From positions 65,153,558-65,217,557 of the forward strand of contig NC_134825.1 of the NCBI RefSeq assembly GCF_004210375.1: a stretch of 64,000 bases of DNA, read 5' to 3'. A program made the translations under genes and the position numbers. Below are positions 12,401 through 20,983 of this stretch, piece by piece (position 1 is the first letter of the stretch; each line of letters begins with the position of its first letter). Under the pieces are notes generated by a model. It did no database searches and was not told where the DNA came from. It saw only the letters and a program-made list of their open reading frames with translations. Source of the DNA: Tachypleus tridentatus. Its lineage: Eukaryota > Arthropoda > Merostomata > Xiphosura > Limulidae.

Positions 12401-15400
12401 AAAGTTGGCGACGGGTGGTGATGACTAGCTGACTTATCTCTAGTCTTACACTGCTAAATTAGTGACGGCTAGCGCGTATAGCCCTCGTCTAGCTTTGCGC
12501 GAAATTCAAAAAAACAAACAAACAAAACAATTTAGTTTATTACTGAACTCGTTATTTACTGTCATTTTGCGCGCCAAATTTTACCTTGACTTATAGAAAC
12601 TGTCCAAAATCTTCTTAGTTTATAACCTCAGTAAACCATCTTGACTAGTTTGATTTGGTTTTTTTTTAGTTCAGGAAACTGTTAATATTTTATGTCACTT
12701 TTTGCTCTTATAACTGCAGACAGTCTTTTAGGCATTGTTGCAACATATTTAATCAAAGTATCATTTGGGATTATATTCCAGATGTCTATTACACAACCAT
12801 AAATTTTCTTTAGAAGTAACTTTTGATTTGAGATAAGTTTCTTTCACCTTTTTTCCGCCGGAAGTACAACCTACACTTTGAACCAAATATTTCAAAAGTG
12901 GACTCATCCGTCCATAACACCCTTTGACAACCATCAACAGTTCAGTTTTAGGCTTTTATCAAATTTCTGTCTCTTGACAATATTTGGAGATCGAAGTAAA
13001 GGTGTGTTTTTTTTTAAAATGCTACACGATTGAATATTCTATTTTGATTGAGTCTTTTCAATACTATAGGCCTGGACACTTTTCTGTCATTTGGCACATG
13101 GTTGTTTATCTCATGCTTGTAGTCAGTGGCAGTCTTCCTTCTGTCCCGAAGGCTGCATAAACAAATAAATTTAACACCAGTTTCATTGAGTTTAGGTGTT
13201 CTGCCTCTTCTTTTCATATTTTCAAATTTACCTGTCTCGATCTCGCGATCTGTGGTGTACTAGACAGTGTTAAAAAAGGGTACTTCAACTGGCTGTCGAT
13301 TTTTTTTCTCCAGCTGTGTAAGATCTGGTTTTTTACACTGGTCTAAGCCTTGTGAAACCTAGCTCTTGTCGTGATACTCAACTCTTCAGTGTACATATTA
13401 ATCATTTTCCCATTTAGCTTTTGGATTCTATGAAATATCTGTACATTAACTAAGATAAACATCTCGCCTAAAAACTAACCTTACAGCCACCTTTTCCAAA
13501 GCAATCGAGAGAAACAATCAAATACAATGTTTTCTTGAGACGTACTGGGAGTTGAATTATCCACTTCACCTTTGGCCATACAATATGAATATTACCTTCC
13601 TTTACGTATTATGACCATGTTATGATCGCGGATTATCTTTCCAAAATCGTCATCCTAGTTCCCCGAAAGAACTATATTACTTTATTACTTTCCTTCCCAT
13701 CATTTCACACCCCAATACACTTCATCAAAAATGTATCTGTCTAATCTGTTTAGGCTATTATAGTTTTTACTCACAGTTATTAATTTTGCATATTTAATCT
13801 GCTATGTTATCATTTGTTTACACTTCTACTCGTTCTCCTTGTTTCTTCAGTCACGTTTCACTTCCGTCCACACTACTGATGTTTCCTATGATTTGGGTAC
13901 TTTTCTTCTGGTTGAAGTTGAGACACGACTCTGTGCCGACAAAATTTCATAATAAAACAAAACAGTCTCTCCTCTTCCAGCTCAACTAATTGTTTCTAGT
14001 ATTTAATAAAAAGCATCTTAGGCAGCGATTATAGGAGACAAATAAAATACTATTTTTACACACCTCTGTTTTTGAACCGCAATGAATAAGTTAAATCAGT
14101 TAACTTGATTTTTGTAACAGTTTTTAGGCCTATTGATATCTAATGTTTCCCCGGTTTCATCGTTTAAACCATAATTTTAGAGATATATTTTGTTCCCTGC
14201 AAGTCCAGCTATCGGATTATTTCAATAATCAAAAGGCGTCTAGAGCGTGAGAGGCAGAGAAACGGTATAGCTCCATTTTTAGAGATATTGGTATTTCAAT
14301 TGATTGAAAAAAAAACATCTGTTGTGAATAAGATAAGGTGTAAAAACCTGTAAGGTTATTGAATATGTATCATAGATTGCAGAGTATAAACTAATCCTTT
14401 ATACGTTACTGACCAGAAAATCTTTCAAACAAAGTTTTGATTACTATTGATCTGTCACAGAAAGAAACAACTTATATTTTATTCGATAAAATGACTCATT
14501 ATGAACAAAATATTTTCTGTAAATATTTGGAATTAGTGCTAACATATTAAAGGTTTAGACTTAAAGTTTTCTATTAGTTTCGGTTCACTATTGATAATTA
14601 TTCTCAACAGTATTAACCAGTGTTTTTATTTATATTGAAGAACTTTAGTCCCCATCAGCCACCTTCCAATCTGAGTTTTATTTTAACCACCACTGGCATG
14701 AGAACTACTTTTCTACCACCCACACCGAACACATAAAAAGTATAAATGACACTGGAGCGCACTGACATCAGTTATGTCATAGGTTAGTCAAACGCTATGT
14801 GACCGACCATGATGACAAGAAAATTTACCTATATCAGGATGAAAAGGTCAAGCCACTTCTTTGACGTTTATACAAACTTTAGAGAAAGAAAGTGATGTTC
14901 AGATTATTTAACCCCTTCCACAATATGCTTTCGAAGTCACCTGTCTGCTTATCTGTTTAAATCCTGTGGATTTAGTTTGCTCACTGAGAAGTTTGTTTTA
15001 GAAATCTAAGTATAACGAAGTTTTGGAAAGTTTGTCAGTTTATGTGATCTAAAGCTAACTTTGTCTTCATTCGTACAAGCTTCTTATAATGGGTATTCCA
15101 ATGCCGTGTAGTAGTAGTAACCATGGCAAGGAGAATGAGTGCTATCGTTGACTGAGGGATGAACTTCCAAGCACTAGACGTGGTTCTTGTAAAGTGTGAC
15201 TAGCAGTCCTTGCGTGAGCACTCAAGTGAAACGTCTAGTGAAATTTCAGAATAAAAGTTGTTTTTTTTTAAGTTAAAATAAAGTATCGAATAACTATGTG
15301 TATGAAAACGCTGACTATAATTCAGCGAAATGGGCGATTTCCGCTGATAAATGAAACCCAAATATTTCTAATAAAATTAAAACTAATATTTTTACATAAT

Positions 15401-16957
15401 GTTATTTTAAAATGTGTCTCAGACTATACTAGCACTGAAATTAGTAATGTGTATAAAAGTTGTTTTTAAAGAGTGTTTCAGTTATTCAAAAAAGACAATT
15501 ATCCATTTTTATTATCTGCTCGTTAAGAAAAAGCCCACGTAATGGGCTATTTGTGCTCTGCCCACTACAGATATCAAAACGGCGATTGTAATATTTGCTG
15601 TACGTGAATGTTTAATACAATCGAGGCATTATAAAAGCTAGTACTGATGTGCGTGTCCCTTTATCGACAGAGCAATTTAAATAATTTTTGAGATTTATGA
15701 TTAGCAGGAATCTACACTCAAGGTTTTTTTTCTGTAACTACTGTTTATTCATATATAAACGCTCCCCTCCCCAGTGACACATAGGCATATCTGCGGACTT
15801 ACAATGCTACAAAGTGGGTTTCATTAACCGTGGTGGGCAGAGCATGGATAGCCCATTGTCTAGCTTTGTGCTTAATTACAAACAAAAGTATTTAAAGCAA
15901 ATATATTTGCATGCCGATCTATATTATTATTTGCTGAAAATAAATAAATTTGTAACTAAAACTTAGCTCTTTTCCTGTGATTAAGTTATAATACTTACTT
16001 TTGACTGTAAATAGGTGATTAAAATGTTGCTCAAGGGGCCGTTCACGATTTCGTCGTTAAAAAGCATCGAACACACACATTCACACATCCCTTGTATCAA
16101 ATACAAAAATTAAAGTAGGAAATTATTGTTCTCTTAGACACAGTAATTAAAAAATGGGTATTGATAGGAAAAGTATTTTAAAAATCTATTAACTCTGTCG
16201 CAATTTATTAAACAGGTTCGTACTTTTGACCATCCCATGTTTGATCCTTTTTATTAACGAAAATTGTAAACGACCCCTCTCTTCTTCCTCTGTATTGTGA
16301 TACTTTTCATATTTCATTAGAGCGTAATGTTTTTTACACATACCTGATTAAGGTTTTATTTAACTTGTCCTGTTTGTTTGTTTGTTTTGGAATTTCACAC
16401 AAAGCTACTCGAGGGCTATCTGTGCTAGCCGTCCCTAATTTAGCAGTGTAAGACTAGAGGGAAGGCAGCTAGTCATCACCATCCACCGCCAACTCTTGGG
16501 CTACTCTTTTACCAACGAATTGACCGTCACATTATAACGCCCCCACGGCTAAAAGGGCGAGCATGTTTGGCGCAACGGGGATGCGAACCCGCGACCCTCA
16601 GATTACGAGTCGCACGCCTTAACACGCTTGGCCATGCCGGGCCTAAGTTGTCTTGTACGCTAAATATTTATCTGGATCAATGGTAAACCTAAAACTTCTA
16701 ACACCACAACCCAGGATTCGATCGTAGTGTTGAGGACAGACAGCACATCGTGAAGCTTTGCGCTTAAACAAACAAAACTAATTGTTTGCACTTGCACTAG
16801 TAAACTATTTCTAGTCACTATTTTTACTATTTTGAGCAACTAATTTTTTTTTTCTTTCAGTGAGTCCTCCCTTTCGTGTCCTCACAGCAGCGTGTACGTC
16901 ATCGAAGAAAATTACAAGCAGGAGTTCAGTGAGGGGATCCTCGCAACCGAGGTGTGA
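240..16957 (+). CDS. Dl: Delta-type Notch ligand, 5'-incomplete, seven exons
   Basis: Single-pass membrane ligand that activates Notch on neighbouring cells. Exons: 240-497, 2249-2309, 2533-2663, 3473-3642, 4949-5161, 6810-7838 and 16861-16957, all with GT-AG borders. Phases agree across every junction: with one base carried in from the missing upstream exon and two missing bases restored, the length is 654 codons including the stop. Seen in order: end of the pre-DSL region, a six-cysteine DSL domain, nine EGF repeats, a 25-residue transmembrane helix followed by RRRK, a ~154-residue tail, and C-terminal ATEV. DSL plus nine EGFs without a Serrate/Jagged cysteine-rich domain identifies Delta; Drosophila Delta also has nine EGFs. 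Signal peptide and most of MNNL are outside the window. Two single-base deletions, in EGF5 and EGF6, break the frame. The family assignment is firm; whether this copy is functional is not. Confidence 0.93.
1132..1252 (+). mobile_element. SINE-B copy, diverged
   Basis: Match to the tRNA-Val-like SINE-B: ccccgctagtac head, B-box-like gggctcgatt, then ctcagcagat and tggcttta core, with an A/CA-rich end. Confidence 0.8.
1418..1493 (-). mobile_element. SINE-B/C head fragment, inverted
   Basis: On the - strand it reads as a tRNA-like head with a B box (rc of ggggaattgaaccctgg). Confidence 0.55.
1817..1945 (+). mobile_element. SINE-B copy, near consensus
   Basis: Best-preserved SINE-B: cccgctagtacagcggttag (A-box region), a tttacaa loop with Val anticodon TAC, ggttcgattcccctcggtgg (B box), a cagcagatagcccaatgtgg core and a CA-rich tail. 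Confidence 0.88.
2249..2309 (+). CDS. Dl: Delta exon: first half of EGF1
   Basis: A 61-nt exon found from the family pattern: acceptor ttctttcag, donor gtaagt at 2310. Read in phase 1 it gives [20 protein letters not shown], the first part of Delta EGF1. It ends in phase 2, which matches the next exon. Confidence 0.92.
2533..2663 (+). CDS. Dl: Delta exon: second half of EGF1 and EGF2
   Basis: The acceptor follows a 19-base T tract (2512-2530 region) ending in cag; the donor is gtaaga at 2664. It encodes [13 protein letters not shown], then the very conserved Delta EGF2 with HGTC, PWQCNC and [14 protein letters not shown]1 and EGF2 are the short, atypical Delta/Serrate EGFs that pack against DSL and help bind Notch. 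Phase 2 in, phase 1 out. Confidence 0.94.
2664..3472 (+). other. Delta intron
   Basis: An 0.8-kb intron with one SINE-B at 2863. The rest is very AT-rich with no feature seen. Confidence 0.85.
2863..2990 (+). mobile_element. SINE-B copy
   Basis: Same head, B box (ggggttcgattccc), core and an (AC)n tail ending at about 2990. Confidence 0.87.
3473..3642 (+). CDS. Dl: Delta exon: EGF3 and first half of EGF4
   Basis: The acceptor is ctgttattcag; the donor is gtaaac at 3643. It encodes the Delta-diagnostic segment [17 protein letters not shown], then [18 protein letters not shown] (EGF3), then [16 protein letters not shown] (start of EGF4). Phase 1 in, phase 0 out. Reading on past 3642 gives only intronic codons and then a stop. 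Confidence 0.94.
3643..4948 (+). other. Delta intron, phase 0, inside EGF4
   Basis: A 1.3-kb intron that splits EGF4 after its third cysteine. It contains a SINE-C at 4574. Nothing else was recognised. Confidence 0.85.
4574..4695 (+). mobile_element. SINE-C copy, diverged
   Basis: A tRNA-like head, tttcgataaccgtgg B-box region, tattgtgtag core and an aacaaacaa tail. Confidence 0.72.
4949..5161 (+). CDS. Dl: Delta exon: second half of EGF4, EGF5, start of EGF6; frameshifted
   Basis: The acceptor is tcttccag; the donor is gtaggt at 5162. In phase 0 it reads [19 protein letters not shown] (EGF4), then [15 protein letters not shown] and GPDGYFC of EGF5. At 5087-5088 the codon between two cysteines has only two bases. 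From 5089 the true frame resumes one base off ([13 protein letters not shown], then [11 protein letters not shown] of EGF6). In the uncorrected frame a TGA occurs at 5156-5158, three bases before the exon end. The missing base therefore sits inside the C-x-C of EGF5. With it restored the exon ends in phase 1, as the next exon requires. Confidence 0.9.
5312..5441 (+). mobile_element. SINE-C copy with target-site duplication
   Basis: cagtggcacagcggtatgtc head, ggtttcgatgcc B box, agatagcccattgtgtagct core and an AAAC-rich tail. Flanked by agagtgacagtc (5300-5311) and agagtgatagtc (5442-5453), a 12-bp duplication with one mismatch. Confidence 0.85.
5568..5620 (+). mobile_element. SINE-C 3' fragment
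   Basis: Only the core (ctgctattgcgtagctttt) and the aaacaaac tail remain. Confidence 0.5.
5777..5899 (-). mobile_element. SINE-B copy, inverted, with exact 11-bp target-site duplication
   Basis: Near-consensus SINE-B on the - strand with a clear B box. Flanked by aagaaattcgt at 5766-5776 and 5900-5910, identical copies. Confidence 0.9.
5948..6052 (+). mobile_element. SINE-C copy, diverged
   Basis: Recognised by cttacggacttataaccc, gggcttgaatctcc, cccagtccattgtataactt and an acacaa tail. Confidence 0.55.
6810..7838 (+). CDS. Dl: Delta exon: EGF6-EGF9, transmembrane helix, most of the cytoplasmic tail; frameshifted
   Basis: The acceptor is cttctag; the donor is gtattt at 7839 (phase 2). It begins [21 protein letters not shown] (EGF6), then loses one base at about 6875-6876, just before the sixth cysteine of EGF6. 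The uncorrected frame stops at TAG 6884-6886. From 6877 the frame is open to beyond the donor: EGF7 ([15 protein letters not shown]), EGF8 ([15 protein letters not shown]) and EGF9 ([15 protein letters not shown]), a juxtamembrane stretch, a 25-residue helix at 7396-7470, stop-transfer RRRK, and the cytoplasmic tail. NEQN at 7525-7536 fits the NxxN motif bound by the E3 ligase Neuralized, and about ten tail lysines could take ubiquitin. Tail ubiquitination drives Delta endocytosis and signalling. The GTG at 6934 is an internal Val codon, not a start. Confidence 0.94.
7525..7536 (+). other. NxxN (NEQN) motif in the Delta tail
   Basis: Four codons reading N-E-Q-N, 19 residues after the transmembrane helix. 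NxxN is the established Neuralized-binding motif of Drosophila Bearded proteins and Delta. Function here is inferred from family knowledge. Confidence 0.6.
8146..8385 (+). mobile_element. SINE-A copy, head partly replaced
   Basis: From the B box (gcgggttcgaatccccgtcg) on it matches SINE-A to the aaacaaacaaac tail. The first ~45 bases of the tRNA-like head are missing or unrecognisable. Confidence 0.85.
8690..8782 (-). mobile_element. SINE-C/B copy, inverted, diverged
   Basis: On the - strand: head, gcgttggaagtcc loop region and gtttgatacccgcgg B box. Confidence 0.6.
10085..10175 (-). mobile_element. SINE-C copy, inverted, diverged
   Basis: Reads as tRNA-like head plus B box (rc of attgaaccccgattg) on the - strand. 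The 3' core is degraded. Confidence 0.5.
10964..11092 (+). mobile_element. SINE-A copy with large internal deletion
   Basis: The head (gacatggcatggtggttagg) joins directly to the 3' third (cactgctaaatcggggacgg to aaattcgaagcaaac). The B box and middle are gone. Confidence 0.75.
11539..11765. mobile_element. 227-bp mariner-type MITE, TA target duplication
   Basis: The two ends are inverted copies for over 30 bases (cagggtggcccgtaagtccc at each end), with TA at 11537-11538 and 11766-11767. TA duplication and CAGGG ends are typical of Tc1/mariner/IS630-type elements. Inside, after a ttttttttcag, is a short frame reading [19 protein letters not shown], possibly the start of a transposase. It stops soon, so the element is non-autonomous. 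Confidence 0.88.
12125..12197. repeat. 73-bp near-perfect inverted repeat (hairpin)
   Basis: Arms tgtaatgttgtgtaatcc and ggattacacagcattaca, with aagtgctgc/gcagcacct inside, pair over about 26 bases around a ~20-base loop. It could be a tiny foldback element or an RNA hairpin. No flanking duplication was identified. Confidence 0.7.
12253..12533 (+). mobile_element. SINE-A copy, full length
   Basis: ggcccggcatggccaagtgg head, ctcgtaa loop (Thr anticodon CGT), B box gggtttgaatccccgtc, full body and an aaacaaacaaac tail. Confidence 0.92.
12690..13320 (-). pseudogene. Tc1/mariner transposase relic
   Basis: Read on the - strand, 13260-13014 gives an N-terminal helix-turn-helix segment with [29 protein letters not shown] and [12 protein letters not shown], typical of Tc1-family DNA-binding domains. 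Then 12935-12830 gives [14 protein letters not shown] and [10 protein letters not shown], which contains the catalytic Asp of the DDE domain. Then 12800-12695 gives [13 protein letters not shown] and [13 protein letters not shown], the usual C-terminus, ending KY and a stop. Frames shift between blocks, and the segments between them are shorter than in an intact ~340-residue transposase, so it is dead. I could not find terminal inverted repeats. It sits antisense inside the last Delta intron. Confidence 0.85.
15528..15600 (-). mobile_element. SINE-C fragment, inverted
   Basis: - strand core (cacgtaatgggctatttgtg region) and ctgcccactacagatatcaa B-box side are recognisable; the head is lost. 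Confidence 0.55.
15763..15890 (+). mobile_element. SINE-C copy
   Basis: cccagtgacacataggcata head, gacttacaatgct loop, accgtggtgggcagagcatg, agcccattgtctagctttgt core and an aaacaaaa tail. Confidence 0.82.
16371..16646 (-). mobile_element. SINE-A copy, inverted, full length
   Basis: Starts with the tgtttgtttgtttg tail complement, then gaatttcacacaaagctact, and ends with the complement of the tRNA-like head (ttggccatgccgggcc). Confidence 0.92.
16685..16782 (+). mobile_element. SINE-C copy, diverged
   Basis: ggattcgatcgtagtg B-box region, agctttgcgcttaaac and aaacaaaac tail remain; the head is barely recognisable. Confidence 0.45.
16861..16957 (+). CDS. Dl: Delta last coding exon with C-terminal PDZ ligand
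   Basis: The acceptor is tttctttcag after a long T-rich tract. The split codon AG|T gives Ser, followed by 31 residues and TGA at 16955-16957. The tail contains SSVYVIEEN and ends GILATEV. ATEV is the class-I PDZ-binding terminus known from vertebrate DLL1 and DLL4, and the preceding SVYVI..E block is also DLL1-like. It lies 9.0 kb downstream of the transmembrane exon, so a scan for long reading frames alone would miss it. Confidence 0.93.
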
Positions 16958-17485
16958 CGTCACCGTAAACACGAGCTAGCCTCGATAAAGTTTCCTAAAC
17001 TATTTCAGAAAGAGTCAGTCTATGGATTATTTATTTATTGTTTACGAAGAAAGAAACTTTAAGCTATTTGTACAGCGAGTTCTCAGTGCCTTGTATGTTT
17101 GTAAAATATTTGGGGGCTGAAAACTGTCAGAAGAAAGAATTAGTTACTTTGTGATATTAATATACTGTATAGTGCGTAACAGTCCTATTGGAAGTCGGAC
17201 TCTACAAGTTCGTACGTGTGTATGTTTATTGTTGATTAGGTCCACTAAGTCGCTACAGACTTAAGAACAGACCAAATCATCCTCTCTGCTTACTATGAGA
17301 TCCTACTTGCTTGTAAAGTTCAGTCATCATAATTTAACATTAGGTTGTACATATCATTGCATATTTATATTATAGACGATCAGTTTTCTTGTTGTACATT
17401 GCATTTGTGTTTCTTTTTGTACAGAAACAACTTACATTTGTGTGCCACTTTTGCCTTTGTCAATAAAATCATGATCGTCTATTTT
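16958..17485 (+). other. Delta 3' UTR
   Basis: Non-coding stretch after the Delta stop codon, running to the AATAAA signal. The end is inferred from that signal and is approximate. No SINE is inserted here, unlike in the introns. Confidence 0.65.
17462..17467 (+). terminator. polyadenylation signal AATAAA for Delta
   Basis: A canonical hexamer about 505 bases after the stop codon. It is followed at 17499-17518 by a GT-rich stretch (ttgtgtgtgcgtg) that fits a downstream cleavage element. Cleavage is expected at about 17480-17495. Confidence 0.65.
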
Positions 17486-17735
17486 TGCACCACCAACATT
17501 TGTGTGTGCGTGTTATTATGCTGTATAAATACAGGAACTTCTAATAACACAACACTCATCACCTGTAAATGTTTTAAAATGAATTACGAAATGAGAGACA
17601 AGAGACGAAAACAGTAAAATATTCGAACATTTTGCTTAACTTGCACGTGGCTGTGACATTAGTAGTTGATTTCCTAATTAAAGTCTGGTCCCATTCATTT
17701 AATGTCAAGTCTAGGTTAACGCTATTACATTTATA

Positions 17736-17968
17736 GGCCAGGTGGTTAGGGCGCACGACTGAGGATCGTGTGTTTGAATCCCTGTCATACCAAACATGCT
17801 CAATTTTTCAGCCATGGGGGCGCTATAACGTGACAATCAATTCCACTATTCGTTGTTAAAAGAGTAGCCCAAGAGTTGGCGGTGGGTGGTGATGACTGCT
17901 AAATTATGGACGGCTAACGCAGGTAGCCCTCCTGTAGTTTTGAGCGAAATTCAGAAAACAAACAATAC
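17736..17968 (+). mobile_element. SINE-A copy with small deletions
   Basis: The head lacks its first bases and part of the anticodon arm. B box gtttgaatccctgtc and body are present, except the agctgccttccctctagtct block, and the tail is aaacaaac. Confidence 0.85.
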
Positions 17969-18339
17969 CAGATTTATAACTTTCGACGTGGTTATGACTT
18001 TGAATCTTGCTGCGTGGCAAGTGGTATCTGCTAAATAATCGATCTTATTAAGGAGAAAAGATTACAATATGTTTATTTTTATAACGTTTGAACAAAATTA
18101 CGCTTCTGTTGATAGTGGAGTTGCATTAAGTTAGGTAAAACTTGTATAATTTCAACTCTTGCTGCAGAATTAATCCATAATTTTTATAATCTGTGAATAA
18201 CCATGTATTTTAAGATGCATAACTTCAAATTGTTCTTCGTTTACTTTTATTTTAGTCTGTTGCACAAACATCAATTAAGATACTGGTGAAATAAATGTAC
18301 CAAACTCAAAATAAATTTCTATTTGTTCTCATTTTCGAG

Positions 18340-18580
18340 TAAAGCTACTCGAAGACTATCTACGCTAGAAGGGCTTAATTCTGAAGTGATAGGCTAACGG
18401 AAAAGCAACTGACCAATATCTCTCAACGACATTCATTTTGGGATTTGACAGTAATTCTTAAAATGCACCAATGGCCCTAAAATGCGGAGCGAAATTTTTT
18501 CTCGGTGGTAATGGGACGCGAACCTGAAATCGACAGTCTGCCTCACTAACGATTGGATCACGCTTGGCCCAAAAGTAAAT
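18340..18580 (-). mobile_element. old SINE-A-like copy, inverted
   Basis: A very diverged match (aaagctactcgaagactatc at its 3' end, gatcacgcttggcc at its head). Confidence 0.5.
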
Positions 18581-18719
18581 GAGAACAGCTCAAATGAAAA
18601 CATTTTAAACAAACTGAAACAGAAACGAATAAATTAAACGTGATCTCTATTTACAAACGTACATGATTGAACATTTTGTCGTGCACGTTACATTCAAACA
18701 GAACAAAGCAAACTGAAAC

Positions 18720-18991
18720 TCTTTGTTTTGATCTAGCGCAAAGCTACACGGGGACTATCTGCGGTAACCGTCCCTAATATAGCGCTGTAAGACTAGAGAA
18801 GAGTCAGCTAGTCGCCTCTATCCACTGCCAACTCATGGGCTACTATTTTACCAACGAATAGTGGGAATGGCCGTAACATTATAACAGCCCCACGGCTGAA
18901 AGAGCAAGCATGTTTGGTGTGACGGGGATTCGAATACTAGACCCTCGGATTACCAGTTGAGTGCCTTAACCACCTTGCCATGCCGGGCCTA
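18720..18991 (-). mobile_element. SINE-A copy, inverted
   Basis: gcgcaaagctacacggggac to ccatgccgggcct, with a B-box complement at 18930-18945. Confidence 0.9.
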
Positions 18992-19007
18992 ATATCTTCG
19001 GTCAATG

Positions 19008-19078
19008 TTTATTTATTTGTTTGAAGTTAATCACAATGCGCTCTGCTCACCATGGATATCAAAACCCCAAACAGTGTG
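19008..19078 (-). mobile_element. SINE-C fragment, inverted
   Basis: ctctgctcaccatggatatc and a tttgtttgaagttaatc tail complement; the head is missing. Confidence 0.5.
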
Positions 19079-20585
19079 TTAACTCTCTATTATCATCAGT
19101 GATATTATGTACTCTCATTTAATGTTTTCATGAAATAGTTGTATAACTTTACAGTTGAAATAACTTTTACAGTATTCTTCAAAAATTATATTTCTCTCTT
19201 TAAAAAAAGTTCGGTAGATAACAATTATAAAAGCGTCGAACACGTTGTTTTCTTATCTTTTTTTTCGTAAGGCCATGAAACTGAAAATGGGTTCTGAGGT
19301 ACTTTTTGTTTTCCGCCTGCAGTAGGGGGAGTGTCGAAATGAGATGATTTTACCCCAGTGGTCCTTCTACATGTCTAACCCATTCATTTAATATATTTGC
19401 AGTTTTAATCAAGGGAGAGGCTTTGAAATTCTCGTTTATTCTGTTTCTATAATATAATTGGATTCGCCTAATTTAGAAAGAACAACAAGCACATTGTTTC
19501 CGGAACCTGGCTGCAAACATGTTTTATTTGTTATGCAGGTAATTTCTTTAAAGTAAGCTATTTTCTATTTCTATGACCTTCACTGTTCCGGTCCGTGCCT
19601 GAGTCATGCCCCTGGAGTGGGCAAAGATTAACCGAAAAGTTTCTAATTAAAAAAGGAATACACTCCACCAGTAGATCAATCATTAAGCGCACTACTGTGG
19701 TCAATAAATTAAAAATCATAAAATTCTGAATCTTTCATGGTAATCTTTATTTAAAAACAAATAGAAGGAATTTAATACGTGTACATGTTTCAACCTGTCG
19801 TACATGTACACTATTTACTCGTGGAAACGAGCGTGACTAGGAAATGTTATGGCATTGTAGCTACTGTACACCTACGCAATATATAAAGTTACTTTCAAAT
19901 ACTACAAATAAAATACAAGACCAAAATGCATAATTTCTACTCAAGTTTGGAGACGGAGATACCAAAAAGACTTGAGAGGTGATGTTGAAAAACCACCCAC
20001 ACTTTATTTCACTCATCCAATATCACATAATTCAGATTTGTAACTGGACCCATAAGAACAATACTAGAAAATGAGCTGAAGATGACAGCTACCCCTAGTT
20101 TATTAGGCCTAAACACAAATATCAAAAGGTCGTCTAGAATACAACTCGGAGAGATCCAGAGCTTTAGGTAACTATGTTTCTTGGGTATTTTTATTTATTT
20201 TCTTTAACTTTACAATGTTCTATATTTTTAAGTGATCTCCAAATGTTCGATGAGATTTTTTGTTATTCTCTTGCCCTTTAAAACCTAGTACAGCTAAATT
20301 GAAAATACTCAGTATCCATGTAATTACTCTATATTAATTGGTCTGATTAATAATATGGTTGACAGTCACTTCGATTGAAAAACTTAAATTTGAATGATCA
20401 TTTTATACATATATATTTAACCTGATTCTTTACAAGAAATAAAAAGGTAGTGCTTGATGCTATAAATATGGCTACTAAGGTAGATATACAACCATTTATA
20501 TAAATTCTTACCTTATCAATGTAGGTAAGACTATTATATTTGAATAACAAAATCAACGAGTACTGTGGTTACCACAGGTAAGCCG
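19079..20585. other. intergenic, nothing recognised
   Basis: AT-rich, with no gene-like reading frame on either strand. A short palindromic patch (gtacatgtttcaacc...gtacatgtac) lies at 19781-19809. Confidence 0.6.
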
Positions 20586-20604
20586 CTGTGGAACGATTTG
20601 TTTA

Positions 20605-20971
20605 GGGCCCGGCATGGCCAAGTGTGTTAAGGCTTTCGACTCGTAATCCGAGGGGCGCGGGTTCGAATCCTGCTCGCACAAAACATGTTCGCTCTCTCAG
20701 CCGTGGGGTGTTATTTGGAATTTCGCGAAAAGCTACACGAAGGCTATCTGCGCTAGCCGTTCCTAATTTAGCAGTGTAAAACAAGAGGGAAGGCAATTAG
20801 TCATCACCGCAAACTTTTGGGCTACTCTTTTACCAACGAATAGCGGGATTGACCGCACATTATAACGCCCCCACGGCTGAAAGGGCGATCATGTTTGGTG
20901 CGATCGGAATTTAAACCCGCAACCCTCAGATTACGAGTCGAACGCCTTAACCCACCTGGTCATGCCGGGCT
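20605..20971. mobile_element. composite inverted SINE-A pair inside one 12-bp duplication
   Basis: 20605-20714 is a + SINE-A head (about 110 bases, with A and B boxes). 20715-20971 is an almost complete - SINE-A that ends in its head complement. Both lie between identical ctgtggaacgat copies at 20586-20597 and 20972-20983. The two heads can pair as a ~105-base stem. Confidence 0.9.
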
Positions 20972-20983
20972 CTGTGGAACGAT

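Larger units (their letters stand above)
7839..16860 (+). other. 9-kb last Delta intron
   Basis: A large intron between the transmembrane exon and the PDZ-ligand exon. It holds several SINEs, a mariner-type MITE, a 73-bp hairpin and a Tc1 transposase relic (listed separately). Stretches 8790-10080, 10180-10960 and 13330-15520 show no recognisable feature beyond AT-rich sequence. Confidence 0.85.
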
